A stretch of DNA of 64,000 nt, taken from positions 1,736,001 to 1,800,000 of the forward strand of contig CP097573.1 in the NCBI GenBank assembly GCA_000492175.2, written 5' to 3'. Origin of the DNA: Firmicutes bacterium ASF500 (GTDB taxonomy: Bacteria; Bacillota; Clostridia; Oscillospirales; Oscillospiraceae). The notes under the pieces are model-generated. The model had not been told where the DNA came from and searched no databases. It worked only from the letters and a program-made list of their open reading frames with translations. Positions within the stretch are counted from its first letter, which is position 1; the number at the start of each line of letters is the position of its first letter. A program made the position numbers and the translations under genes. Positions 15,853-24,288 of this stretch are shown here, piece by piece.

Positions 15853-17025
15853 ATGTATCGCATCAAAACCCTGAACAAAATCTCCTCTGTGGGGCTGGCC
15901 CGGCTGGACCGGGAGCGGTTCCGGGTGGGGAGCGACGTGGAGAACGAGGACGGCGTTCTGGTCCGCTCCGCGCCCATGCACGAGTATGAATTTTCCAGCT
16001 CCCTCCGGGCCATCGCCCGGGCGGGGGCGGGCACCAACAACATCCCTGTGGACCGCTGCTCAGAAAACGGCATTGTGGTCTTCAACACCCCCGGAGCCAA
16101 CGCCAACGCGGTGAAGGAGCTGGTCATCGCCGCCATGCTGGTGGCCTCCCGGGACATTCTGGGAGGGGCCGACTGGGTGCAGGAGCAGGCCCACACCCCA
16201 AAGGTGGACGTAGCCGCCGCCGTGGAGAAGGGAAAATCCGCCTTCGCCGGACCGGAGCTGTACAAAAAGACCCTGGGCGTCATCGGCCTGGGAGCCATCG
16301 GGGCGCTGGTGTGCAACATCGCCCTGGACCTGGGCATGGACGTCTACGGCTACGACCCCTTCCTCTCAGTGGACGCCGCCCTGCGGCTGGACCGCCACGT
16401 CCATGTGGTCAAGGAGGTGGATGAGCTGTACAAGGTCTCCGACTACATCACCCTCCACATCCCCTACAGCGGCGCCACCAAGGACTTCATCAACGCCGAG
16501 GCCATCGGCAAAATGAAGGGCCAGGTCCGGGTGCTCAACCTGGCCCGGGGCGGGCTGGTGAACGACGAGGACATGATCGCCGCCCTGGAGTCGGGCCGGG
16601 TGGCCAAATACGTCACCGACTTCCCCGACGAGCGGATTACCACGGTGAAAAATGTCATCGCCCTGCCCCATCTGGGGGCCTCCACCCCGGAGAGCGAGGA
16701 GAACTGCGCCGTTATGGCGGTGCGCCAGCTCCAGGACTACCTCCTCAACGGCAACATCACCAACTCGGTGAACCTGCCCAACGTCTCCCAGGACTGGAGC
16801 GGCATCGCCCGCATCTGTCTGATTCACAAAAATGTCCCCGGTATGCTGACCCAGATCATGGGGGTCCTGTCCGACGACCACATCAACGTGGAGAACCTGA
16901 CCAACAAGTCCAAAAAGGACTACGCCTACACCCTGGTGGACGTGAACACCCGCCTCACCGAGGAGGCCGCGGAGGAGCTGCGGGCCATCCCCAACATGAT
17001 CCGGGTGCGTATTTTGAACCACTGA
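15853..17025 (+). CDS. serA: D-3-phosphoglycerate dehydrogenase
   Basis: A 390-residue NAD-dependent enzyme that oxidises 3-phosphoglycerate to 3-phosphohydroxypyruvate, the committed step of serine synthesis. It has the short SerA layout: catalytic and nucleotide-binding domain with GVIGLGAIGALVCNIA near residue 140, NLARGGLVN and LPHLGASTPESEENC with the catalytic His, then a C-terminal ACT domain (LIHKNVPGMLTQIMGVLSDDHINVENL) that would sense serine. I chose the ATG with GAGG upstream; the longer frame runs through repeats. It is cut off from serC by the Xre cluster but is on the same strand. A strong terminator follows. Confidence 0.96.
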   Translation: MYRIKTLNKISSVGLARLDRERFRVGSDVENEDGVLVRSAPMHEYEFSSSLRAIARAGAGTNNIPVDRCSENGIVVFNTPGANANAVKELVIAAMLVASRDILGGADWVQEQAHTPKVDVAAAVEKGKSAFAGPELYKKTLGVIGLGAIGALVCNIALDLGMDVYGYDPFLSVDAALRLDRHVHVVKEVDELYKVSDYITLHIPYSGATKDFINAEAIGKMKGQVRVLNLARGGLVNDEDMIAALESGRVAKYVTDFPDERITTVKNVIALPHLGASTPESEENCAVMAVRQLQDYLLNGNITNSVNLPNVSQDWSGIARICLIHKNVPGMLTQIMGVLSDDHINVENLTNKSKKDYAYTLVDVNTRLTEEAAEELRAIPNMIRVRILNH

Positions 17026-17034
17026 CGCCAGCGC

Positions 17035-17061
17035 GGCGGCCCGAACGGGCCGCCTTTTTTT
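17035..17061 (+). terminator. Intrinsic terminator after serA
   Basis: GGCGGCCC and GGGCCGCC pair across GAAC, followed by seven T. Confidence 0.92.
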
Positions 17062-17140
17062 ATGGAACCGGCTCCCCTCCCCCGCCATAGAATGGCAAAG
17101 AGGGCCCCAGGGCCCTCAATACCGGAGAGGAGTAAGGCTT

Positions 17141-17932
17141 ATGAGGCTGCGCAGACAGTACCTCACCCAAAACGACTGCTACCGGACGGACCGGACCATT
17201 CAGGTCCAGGGCGTCATGGTCCACTCCACCGGAGCCAACAACCCCCGCGTCAGCCGGTATGTGCCCGGTGACCAGGAGATGGGCTTTAACACAGCGGACA
17301 ACCACTGGGACCGCCCCGGCCTGACCAAGTGCGTCCACGCCTTTGTGGGGAAATTCGCCGACGGGGAGCCGGGGACCGTCCAGACCCTGCCCTGGACCCA
17401 CCGGGGCTGGCACGCCGGAGGCGCGGCCAACAACACCCACATCGGCTTTGAGATCTGCGAGGACGGGCTGGACAACCCGGTCTATTTTCAAAAAATCTAT
17501 GAGGAGTCGGTCCAGCTCACCGCCATGCTGTGCCGGCAGTTCCAACTGGATCCTCTGGCCGAGGGGGTGGTCATCTGCCACGCCGAGGGCCACCAGCTGG
17601 GCATCGCCTCCCAGCACGGCGACGTGCTCCACTGGTTTCCCAAGCGGGGCAAATCCATGGACGACTTCCGTCAGGACGTGGCCGCCCGCCTGCGGGAGGA
17701 CCCCGAGCCGGAGGAGCCCGAAGAGGAGGGAGGTGACGGCGGCGTGACCTATGAGCAGTGGAAGGAATTTATGGAGCGCTACCGCCAGGAGCTGGCCCAG
17801 CTCCCCGGCTCGGACTGGGGGCAGGAGGAGCTGGAGAAAGGGGTTGCCCAAGGCTTTACCGACGGCCAGCGCCCCCAGGACCTGGCGACCCGTCAGGAGG
17901 TCGTCTCCATGATCGTCCGGGCTGAAAAATAG
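17141..17932 (+). CDS. N-acetylmuramoyl-L-alanine amidase (Amidase_2/PGRP fold) with C-terminal SLH-like tail
   Basis: A 263-residue peptidoglycan amidase that cuts the bond between muramic acid and the stem peptide. Zinc ligands are visible in MVHSTGANN and in the ICHAEGHQLGIASQHGDVLHWF region; the substrate-binding THRGWHAGG is typical of phage and prophage-type enzymes. There is no signal peptide, as in phage endolysins. After an acidic PEPEEPEEEGGDGG linker (about 185–200) comes a helical tail with GVAQGFTDGQRPQDLATRQEVVSMI, close to an S-layer-homology motif. It stands alone between terminators, so it may be a domesticated lysin. Confidence 0.88.
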   Translation: MRLRRQYLTQNDCYRTDRTIQVQGVMVHSTGANNPRVSRYVPGDQEMGFNTADNHWDRPGLTKCVHAFVGKFADGEPGTVQTLPWTHRGWHAGGAANNTHIGFEICEDGLDNPVYFQKIYEESVQLTAMLCRQFQLDPLAEGVVICHAEGHQLGIASQHGDVLHWFPKRGKSMDDFRQDVAARLREDPEPEEPEEEGGDGGVTYEQWKEFMERYRQELAQLPGSDWGQEELEKGVAQGFTDGQRPQDLATRQEVVSMIVRAEK

Positions 17933-17934
17933 AG

Positions 17935-17962
17935 ATTCCCGCCCCAATGGGGCGGGAATTTT
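17935..17962. terminator. Bidirectional terminator between the amidase and the M42 cluster
   Basis: ATTCCCGCCCC and GGGGCGGGAAT form a perfect stem with an AAT loop and T-runs on both strands, between two convergent genes. Confidence 0.88.
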
Positions 17963-18948
17963 CACTTCTCAACAAAGGCCGCCAGCAGCTGGACGCAGGC
18001 CTCGGCGTCCTGGAGGCTGGCGGTCTCCGCCGGGGTGTGGATATACCGGCAGGGGATGGACACCCCGCCGGTTTTTACCCCCAGGCGGGTGGTGTGGAGG
18101 GCTCCGGCGTCGGTGCCGCCGCCCCGCATGATGTCCCGCTGGGCGGGGATGTCCCCGGTCTTTGCCAGCTCCTCCAGCCGGGCCACCACCTGGGGGTGGC
18201 AGATTACGGAGGAGTCCATCACCTTGATGCCCGCGCCCCCGCCCAGGCGGGTGGTGCCGCACCGCTCCGAGCCGGGGGTGTCGTCCACGTCGGTGACATC
18301 CACCGCCAAGCCCACCTCCGGCTCCGCCCACCAGGCGGCGGTACGCGCTCCCCGCAGGCCCACCTCCTCCTGGACGGTAAAGACCAGATACAGGTCACAG
18401 GCGGGGGTTTTGATCCGCTCCAGGGCGAACAGCAGCACGGCGCAGGCGATACGGTCGTCCAGATATGGGCCGGTCACCCGGCCGCTCTGGACCCGGAGGG
18501 GCGCGTCATAGACGCAGGTGTCCCCCACCTGGACCAGTTTCTTCGCTTCTGTCTCGTTTTCCGCGCCGATGTCGAGAAAGCACTCGTCCAGCTTCAGCTT
18601 GCCGAAGTCGGCCTTCTCCTCGGGGACGAACACCCCACGGACGCCGTTCTTGAACCGGACGGAGGCGTAGGCCGCCTCCTTGGGGGCGATGCCCCCCAGC
18701 CGTCCCACCCGGAGGAAGCCCTCCTTCTCGATGTGGGTGACGATGAAGCCGATGCTGTCCATGTGGGCGGCGAACATCACCCGGGGGCCGGCCCCCTTTT
18801 TGTGGACGATCAGATTGCCTAGAGTGTCGGCCATGATTTCATCGGCATAGGGCCGGGCCAGCTCCTCAATCTTTGCCCGGACGCCCCCCTCGTCCCCGGA
18901 GGGACCGTGGGTCTGGTTCAGGGCTTCTAAAATTTCAATCAGTTCCAT
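17962..18948 (-). CDS. M42 family metallo-aminopeptidase, paralogue 1
   Basis: A 328-residue di-metal aminopeptidase of the M42 (glutamyl aminopeptidase/FrvX/tetrahedral aminopeptidase) family, cytosolic, acting on peptides. Metal and catalytic residues appear in FAAHMDSIGFI (His-x-Asp), PYLDDRIACAVLL (bridging Asp), VQEEVGLRGA (catalytic and metal Glu), AVDVTDVDDTPGSE and the final CRYIHTPAE. Length is normal. It is the last gene of a leftward cluster of three M42 paralogues and lies 9 bases after the DUF4253 gene. The similar CelM annotation as endoglucanase is historical and unlikely here. Confidence 0.93.
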   Translation of the reverse strand: MELIEILEALNQTHGPSGDEGGVRAKIEELARPYADEIMADTLGNLIVHKKGAGPRVMFAAHMDSIGFIVTHIEKEGFLRVGRLGGIAPKEAAYASVRFKNGVRGVFVPEEKADFGKLKLDECFLDIGAENETEAKKLVQVGDTCVYDAPLRVQSGRVTGPYLDDRIACAVLLFALERIKTPACDLYLVFTVQEEVGLRGARTAAWWAEPEVGLAVDVTDVDDTPGSERCGTTRLGGGAGIKVMDSSVICHPQVVARLEELAKTGDIPAQRDIMRGGGTDAGALHTTRLGVKTGGVSIPCRYIHTPAETASLQDAEACVQLLAAFVEK

Positions 18949-18957
18949 AGCGTCTCC

Positions 18958-19704
18958 TCAGTCCCACCAGAAGTACCAATAGCTGGATTTCGCCAGACCG
19001 TCCGCCAGCCGCCCGACGGTCTCCACCCCCTGGTCCACGATGTCGTTGCAGTAGGCGTACTGCTCCAGAGCCAGGTCCAGGGCCTGTTCCTTTGAAATAC
19101 CGTGGACATCAGGCAGGGCATACTCCAGTACATCATGGGTCATCAGGGCGGGGAAGGCCCCGTACTTTTCAAACCAGTACTTTGCCACCGCCATATGCTC
19201 TTCATTGGCGGGGCACTCGTTCCAGCCGCCGAAGGGCAGGTAGGCGAAGACCTCCCAGGGGTTTTTGACCGGAATCTCCGCCAGAATGATGGGGATTGTC
19301 TGTTCGCCGCTATAGTCCCAAATACTCAAAAAGCGGTCGATCGCCTCGCCGCCGGCCACCTCGCCCATCAGCTGCTCCCAATAGCCGGGCTCCTCCTCCA
19401 CGTCCTCCTTGTATTCGCTCAGCCGGTTTTGGAGAAATTCCTCTCCCGACTCCAGCGGGGTGGACAAAAGCTCCCGCCGGACCTGGTCCTTGTCCTCGCC
19501 GTTGAGCTCAAAGCACTCCAGCAGCAGCTCGTCCACCGCCACCATCATGGGGACAAAGCCCTCCTTCTTTCCCCGGGCACGGGCCTGGCAGAAGTCGGAA
19601 ATCATCGGCTGGCAGTCGTCGGACGGGGGATAGTAGGTACAGGGACAGCCCAGGTACTCCTTCATCTGCTCTACCTGTTCTTCGATTGTGTGTTCTCCTC
19701 GCAT
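18958..19704 (-). CDS. DUF4253 domain protein
   Basis: A 248-residue cytosolic protein. The C-terminal part shows the DUF4253 pattern: NPWEVFAYLPFGGWNECPANEEHMAVAKYWFEKYGAFPALMTHDVLEY, then EQYAYCNDIVDQGVETVGRLADGLAKSSYWYFWWD. The family has no known function. The N-terminal 100 residues contain CPCTYY and a second helical region outside the recognised domain. It sits inside the M42 peptidase cluster, 9 bases before paralogue 1, and AGAAGGAG lies ahead of its start. Involvement in peptide use is only suggested by position. Confidence 0.8.
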   Translation of the reverse strand: MRGEHTIEEQVEQMKEYLGCPCTYYPPSDDCQPMISDFCQARARGKKEGFVPMMVAVDELLLECFELNGEDKDQVRRELLSTPLESGEEFLQNRLSEYKEDVEEEPGYWEQLMGEVAGGEAIDRFLSIWDYSGEQTIPIILAEIPVKNPWEVFAYLPFGGWNECPANEEHMAVAKYWFEKYGAFPALMTHDVLEYALPDVHGISKEQALDLALEQYAYCNDIVDQGVETVGRLADGLAKSSYWYFWWD

Positions 19705-19730
19705 AACGTCATTCTCCTTCTGTATGTTAT

Positions 19731-19829
19731 TGTAGGGGCGGCCTGTGGCCGCCCGTTTGCGACGGGCGTTTTTTGCTCTTTGCGGGCGGTTGTCTTGTTC
19801 CCTGCGGGCGGCCGAAGGCCGCCCCTACA
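19731..19829. repeat. Family A-like repeat inside the M42 cluster
   Basis: Starts TGTAGGGGCGGCCTGTGGCC and ends GGCCGAAGGCCGCCCCTACA, with several internal GGCGG palindromes. Its right end supplies the TAG stop codon of M42 paralogue 2 (19825–19827). Confidence 0.8.
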
Positions 19830-20847
19830 GGCCTGCCATTTCCTCCAGGAACAGCCGGGTGAGCTTGAGCATATTTTCAAAGTCGGCGATACTGCCCACG
19901 CTGGCGGGGGCGTGGAGATACCGCACGGCGGCGGACAGGGCGGCCACCCTCACCCCCGCCTTGGTGCGCTGGATGGTGCGGGCGTCGTTGCCCCCGGCGA
20001 TATACTCCTTGGTCTGCCAGGGGATGCCGTTCTCCTCCGCCAGGCGGCGCAGAGTCTCGAAGAGCTCCCGGTCGTAGATGGTGGCCCCGTCCATATAGGA
20101 GATTACCGGCCCCCTGCCTGGAGCGCACACCCGGCGGTGGGCCTCCACCCCGGGCAGGCCGGCGGCGGTGGTGGTCTCCAGCACCAGGGTGATCTCCGGG
20201 GTGACGGAAAAGGCCGCGCCGAAGGCCCCCCGGGTGCCCACCTCCTCCTGGGCGGTGAAAGCGAAGGTCACGTCCAGAGGCAGGTCCTCCTCCAGCAGCT
20301 TGAGCATCACGGCACAGCCCACCCGGTCGTCGATGGCCTTGGCCTTGAACAGGCCGTCGCCAATTTCCTCGGGCTGGCAGACAAAGGCGCCGTAGTCCCC
20401 CAGCTCCACCAGCTGTTCGGCGGCTTCCCGGTCCCTGGCCCCGATGTCGATATACAGGGATTCCGTCTTGGGGGCCTTCTTCCGCTCCTCCTTGGTGGTC
20501 AGGTGGATGGCTTTCAGGCCGATCACTCCGGGAACCTTTTTCTCTCCAATGACCACCGGCTTGCCGATGGCTACCCGGCGGTCCACCCCGCCCACAAAGT
20601 CGAACTTGAGGAAGCCCTCGTCGGTGACGCGGGTAATGATGACCCCCACCTCGTCCATGTGGGCGCAGAGCATCAGCCTGTTCCCGGTGGACTTTTTCCC
20701 TTTTTTGAAGACAATCAGATTTCCAATGCGGTCCAAACGGGGTTCAGCGGAACACTCCAGCGCCCGCCGGGTGAGGTAACTGCGCACCTCGCTCTCGTTT
20801 CCCGAGACGCCGTCAAGCAGGCACAGCTCTTTCAACGTATTCAGCAT
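19825..20847 (-). CDS. M42 family metallo-aminopeptidase, paralogue 2
   Basis: A 340-residue M42 aminopeptidase. The metal-site blocks are LCAHMDEVGVII, KAIDDRVGCAVML and FTAQEEVGTRGAFGA, with a GGNDARTIQRTKAGV segment and a terminal RYLHAPASV. All expected ligands seem present, so it should be active. The start overlaps the stop of paralogue 3 by 7 bases, showing translational coupling, and its own stop codon lies in a family A repeat. The three copies differ strongly outside the motifs, so they probably have different peptide preferences. Confidence 0.93.
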   Translation of the reverse strand: MLNTLKELCLLDGVSGNESEVRSYLTRRALECSAEPRLDRIGNLIVFKKGKKSTGNRLMLCAHMDEVGVIITRVTDEGFLKFDFVGGVDRRVAIGKPVVIGEKKVPGVIGLKAIHLTTKEERKKAPKTESLYIDIGARDREAAEQLVELGDYGAFVCQPEEIGDGLFKAKAIDDRVGCAVMLKLLEEDLPLDVTFAFTAQEEVGTRGAFGAAFSVTPEITLVLETTTAAGLPGVEAHRRVCAPGRGPVISYMDGATIYDRELFETLRRLAEENGIPWQTKEYIAGGNDARTIQRTKAGVRVAALSAAVRYLHAPASVGSIADFENMLKLTRLFLEEMAGL

Positions 20848-21890
20848 GGTTCATCCTCCTCCCGGTAAGGGCCGCAGTCCTCCTCCACATAGGCGGCCAG
20901 CAGTGCGGCGGTGTTCTCCAGGTCCGTCTTGCTCACCACCTCCAGCGGGGTGTGCATATACCGCTCCGGGATGGACAGCACCGCTGTGGCTACACCCTCT
21001 CGGCTAATCTGAATGGGCCATGCGTTGGTGCCGCTGGACCCGGACGAGACCTCAATCTGAAGGGGCATGTCCAGCGCCGCCGCCAGCGCTTTCAGGCGGC
21101 GGGACATCGCCGGGGCGCAGTTGGGCCCCACGCCGATGACCGGACCGCCCCCCAGCTTGAAGGTCTCGTGTTTGGACGCGTCCGGGCTGTCTCCGTGGGT
21201 CACGTCCACCGCCACACACAGGTTGGGGGCGATTTCATAGGCGGCGGTAATAGCCCCGGAGCTGTGGGTCTCCTCCTGGGTGGAGCCCAGGACGTACAGA
21301 TCCACGTCCAGCTCCTTCCCCCGCAGCCGCTCCAGCACGTCCAGCAGGACGGCGAAGCCCGCCCGGTCGTCCAGAGCCTTGCCGCAGAGCAGGTCCTCCC
21401 CCAGGGGCGTACAGCCCCCCCGGTAGGTGGCCGGGGTGCCGATGGGGATCTTTTTCTCCGCCTCCTCCTGACTGAGGCCCACGTCAATAAACAGGTCTTT
21501 GATGGGCAGGGATTTGTCCATATCCTCCCCGCTCTGGACGTGGGGAGGCAGGCAGGCCACTACCCCATAGATGGGGGGATCGGTGAGCAGCACCACCTCC
21601 CGGTCGGGGAGCATTCTGGGGTCCACGCCCCCCAGGGGGGCGAAGCGGAGGAAGCCCTCGTCGTGGCCGGTAACGATGAAGCCGATCTCGTCCAGGTGGG
21701 CGTCCAGCAGCAGCTTTGGGGCATTCTCTGCCCCGCACTGGCGCACCCCCACCACACTGCCCAGCGGGGTGGTATACACCTCGTCCACCAGGGGCCGGAG
21801 CAGCTCCGCCGCCGCCTCAGCCACCCCTGTCTCAAAGCCGCTGGGCCCGGACAGGGCGCACATCCGGCTCAGCGTCTGTTCATAGTTCAA
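20841..21890 (-). CDS. M42 family metallo-aminopeptidase, paralogue 3
   Basis: A 349-residue M42 aminopeptidase and the first gene of the cluster. Blocks: LLDAHLDEIGFIVT, GKALDDRAGFAVLL, GSTQEETHSSGA and SIPERYMHTPLEV. The catalytic-glutamate block has Thr-His after the Glu-Glu where the other two copies have Val-Gly. I use a TTG start because GGGAGGG precedes it at good spacing and the length then matches the family; the longer frame starts in the divergent promoter region. Transcribed leftward with paralogue 2. Confidence 0.9.
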   Translation of the reverse strand: MNYEQTLSRMCALSGPSGFETGVAEAAAELLRPLVDEVYTTPLGSVVGVRQCGAENAPKLLLDAHLDEIGFIVTGHDEGFLRFAPLGGVDPRMLPDREVVLLTDPPIYGVVACLPPHVQSGEDMDKSLPIKDLFIDVGLSQEEAEKKIPIGTPATYRGGCTPLGEDLLCGKALDDRAGFAVLLDVLERLRGKELDVDLYVLGSTQEETHSSGAITAAYEIAPNLCVAVDVTHGDSPDASKHETFKLGGGPVIGVGPNCAPAMSRRLKALAAALDMPLQIEVSSGSSGTNAWPIQISREGVATAVLSIPERYMHTPLEVVSKTDLENTAALLAAYVEEDCGPYREEDEPC

Positions 21891-21972
21891 ATCAAGTCCC
21901 TCCCGATGGTCGATGCCTCGCGCCCGCCGGCGCCCGCCGGCGGGGACAGGGCTAGTTTGCCAAGGTATTCCT

Positions 21973-22001
21973 ATCCTAATACGGAACGGAAAAACTTGCA
22001 A
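21973..22001 (-). promoter_or_regulatory. Probable promoter of the M42 cluster
   Basis: On the minus strand TTGCAA, 17-base spacer, TAGGAT, about 85 bases before the first M42 gene; back to back with the pot promoter. Confidence 0.5.
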
Positions 22002-22029
22002 GTCCTTTGAAAAATTTTGGGGAAAATGA

Positions 22030-22058
22030 TTGACAATTAGGGGATAACCCGCTATAGT
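22030..22058 (+). promoter_or_regulatory. Promoter of the pot operon
   Basis: TTGACA, 17-base spacer, TATAGT, about 120 bases before potA. The leader includes CGGTCACCGCACCGCCGTCC and CCCCAGGACGGTCTGGCCGCC stretches that could fold, but I see no known riboswitch. Confidence 0.75.
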
Positions 22059-22177
22059 GTAACTCGCTATCCGTGAAAGCCGGTCACCGCACCGCCGTCC
22101 CCCCAGGACGGTCTGGCCGCCCGGTGAATAAATCGAGGGAGCTGACAAAGTAAAACAACAGAAATGGGGGAGGATAC

Positions 22178-23347
22178 ATGTCCAAGGAGTTGATCCGCCT
22201 GACCGACTGCGTCGTGGCGTTCGACGAGGATATCGTACTCGACAAAATCAATTTAAGCATCAGGGATAAGGAATTCCTCACACTGCTCGGACCCAGCGGG
22301 TGCGGCAAGACAACCACGCTCAGAATCATTGGTGGTTTTCAGACGCCGACTGCTGGAGATGTTTTGTTCGACGGGGTGAGGATTAATGCTGTCCCGCCCC
22401 ACAAGCGGACCATCAACACGGTGTTCCAGAAGTACGCCCTGTTCCCGCACCTGAACGTGTATGAGAACATCGCCTTCGGCCTGCGCATTCCCAAGGCGGA
22501 CGCCTCTGGAAACAAGGTGAAGCTGCCCGAGGAGGAGATCGACCGGCGGGTGCTGGAGATGCTGGAGATTGTCAATCTCAAGGGCTTTGAAAAGCGGCGG
22601 ACCAGCCAGCTGTCCGGCGGACAGCAGCAGCGGGTGGCTATCGCCCGGGCGCTGGTCAACCGGCCCAAGGTGCTGCTTCTGGACGAGCCCCTGGGGGCGC
22701 TGGACCTAAAGCTGCGCAAGGACATGCAGAACGAGCTCAAGCGCATCCAGAAGGCCATGGAGATCACCTTCGTCTACGTCACCCACGACCAGGAAGAGGC
22801 GCTGGCGATGTCGGACACCGTGGTGGTTATGGACGCCGGGCGCATTCAGCAGATCGGCTCTCCGGAGGACATCTACAACGAGCCGCGCAACGCCTTCGTG
22901 GCCGACTTCATCGGCGAGTCCAACATCATCGACGGCATCATGCGCGCCGACGGGGTGGTGGAGATCTTTAACCGGAAGTTCCAGTGTCTGGACAGCGGCT
23001 TTGAGAAGGATGAGCCGGTGGACGTGGTTATCCGGCCCGAGGACGTGGACATCGTTCCCGAGGACCAGGGCCAGCTGAAAGGTACCGTCACCTCCGTCAC
23101 CTTCAAGGGGATGCAGTACGATATCATCGTGGATTTCTCCGGCTTTAAGTGGCTGATTCAGACCACCGACCTGTCCCCCGTGGGCAGCCGCATCGGCATC
23201 AAGATCGACCCCGACGGCATCCACGTCATGAAAAAGAGCGGCTACTCCGGCCTGTTCGGCGACTACTCCTCCTACTCCGAGGAGTATGAGGAGATCAGCG
23301 ACGCCAGCTTTGACCCGGAGGGGGAGGACGGCGGGGATGAAGAATAA
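22178..23347 (+). CDS. potA: Spermidine/putrescine ABC transporter ATP-binding protein
   Basis: A 389-residue ATPase powering polyamine import. Walker [11 protein letters not shown] sits near residue 40, the signature [15 protein letters not shown] and Walker [13 protein letters not shown] follow, then the switch His in [10 protein letters not shown]; the C-terminal 120 residues form the TOBE regulatory domain and end in an acidic tail. GGGGGAGG precedes the ATG. The potB gene overlaps its end by 11 bases. Polyamine specificity is inferred from the PotA-type sequence and from PotD downstream. Confidence 0.94.
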   Translation: MSKELIRLTDCVVAFDEDIVLDKINLSIRDKEFLTLLGPSGCGKTTTLRIIGGFQTPTAGDVLFDGVRINAVPPHKRTINTVFQKYALFPHLNVYENIAFGLRIPKADASGNKVKLPEEEIDRRVLEMLEIVNLKGFEKRRTSQLSGGQQQRVAIARALVNRPKVLLLDEPLGALDLKLRKDMQNELKRIQKAMEITFVYVTHDQEEALAMSDTVVVMDAGRIQQIGSPEDIYNEPRNAFVADFIGESNIIDGIMRADGVVEIFNRKFQCLDSGFEKDEPVDVVIRPEDVDIVPEDQGQLKGTVTSVTFKGMQYDIIVDFSGFKWLIQTTDLSPVGSRIGIKIDPDGIHVMKKSGYSGLFGDYSSYSEEYEEISDASFDPEGEDGGDEE

Positions 23348-24173
23348 GCTGTCCTGGTTCGCCGTCCCCTATGTGGGGTGGATGGCGCTGATGGTGGTCA
23401 TCCCCATCCTCATTATGGTGGTATATGCCTTTACCACCGCGGACTTTGAGGGCACCACGGAAAACTTTTCCGAAATGGGCCTCTACGCCTCGGTCTTTGT
23501 CCGCTCCTTCCGGCTGGCGCTGATCGCCACCCTGGTCTGCCTGTTCATCGGCTATCCGGTGTCCTACTGGATGGCCCACGAGGGCCCCGGCTTTCAGCGG
23601 CTGGCTATGGCCCTCATCATGCTCCCCATGTGGATGAACTTCCTTCTGCGGACCTACTCCTGGATGTCCATTCTGGAGAACAACGGCCTGCTCAACCAGT
23701 TCTTCGGGGCCATCGGCCTGCTGGACCTGCTGGGAGTGGAGTACATCCCCATGATCGGCACCCCCGGGGCGGTGGTGCTGGGCATGGTGTATAACTACCT
23801 GCCCTTTATGATTCTGCCTATCTACTCGGTGATTGTCAAGCTGGACGGCTCCCTCCTCGAGGCCGCCCGGGACCTGGGGGCGGACAGCGGCCGGGTGTTC
23901 CGCAAAGTGATCCTGCCCCTGTCCCTGCCCGGGGTGCTGTCCGGGGTGACTATGGTGTTTGTCCCCTCGGTGTCCACCTTCGCCATCTCCCGCCTGCTGG
24001 GAGGCGGCACCCAGATCATGCTGGGCGACCTCATTGAACAGCAATTCCTGGGCGGGGCCTACGACCCCCACCTGGGCGCGGCCATCTCCATGGTGATGAT
24101 GGTCATTGTGGTGGTCTGCATGGTGGTTATGAACCGCTTCGGCGAGGGCGAAAGGGAGGCGGTGCTGCTATGA
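23337..24173 (+). CDS. potB: Spermidine/putrescine ABC transporter permease
   Basis: A 278-residue inner-membrane permease with six predicted membrane segments. The cytoplasmic loop that docks with the ATPase ([25 protein letters not shown]) has the EAA motif, and [15 protein letters not shown] is typical of PotB. The start is the ATG overlapping the potA end, with GGAGGACGGCGGGG ahead. A 75-base family B repeat separates it from potC, which is unusual within an operon. Confidence 0.93.
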   Translation: MKNKLSWFAVPYVGWMALMVVIPILIMVVYAFTTADFEGTTENFSEMGLYASVFVRSFRLALIATLVCLFIGYPVSYWMAHEGPGFQRLAMALIMLPMWMNFLLRTYSWMSILENNGLLNQFFGAIGLLDLLGVEYIPMIGTPGAVVLGMVYNYLPFMILPIYSVIVKLDGSLLEAARDLGADSGRVFRKVILPLSLPGVLSGVTMVFVPSVSTFAISRLLGGGTQIMLGDLIEQQFLGGAYDPHLGAAISMVMMVIVVVCMVVMNRFGEGEREAVLL

Positions 24174-24198
24174 CTTATGTTGTTTGGAACGCCGCGCA

Positions 24199-24273
24199 TG
24201 TAGGGCGGGACGACTCGGCCCGCCGCGCCGCGGGCCCCCTGATTTCGGCGCGCCGGGGTCGTCGCGCCCTACA
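24199..24273. repeat. Palindromic repeat, family B, inside the pot operon
   Basis: Starts TGTAGGGCGGGACGACTCGG and ends GGGGTCGTCGCGCCCTACAG between potB and potCD. The AGAGGAGG immediately after it is the ribosome-binding site of potCD. Confidence 0.85.
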
Positions 24274-24288
24274 GAGGAGGGCCTGTTT

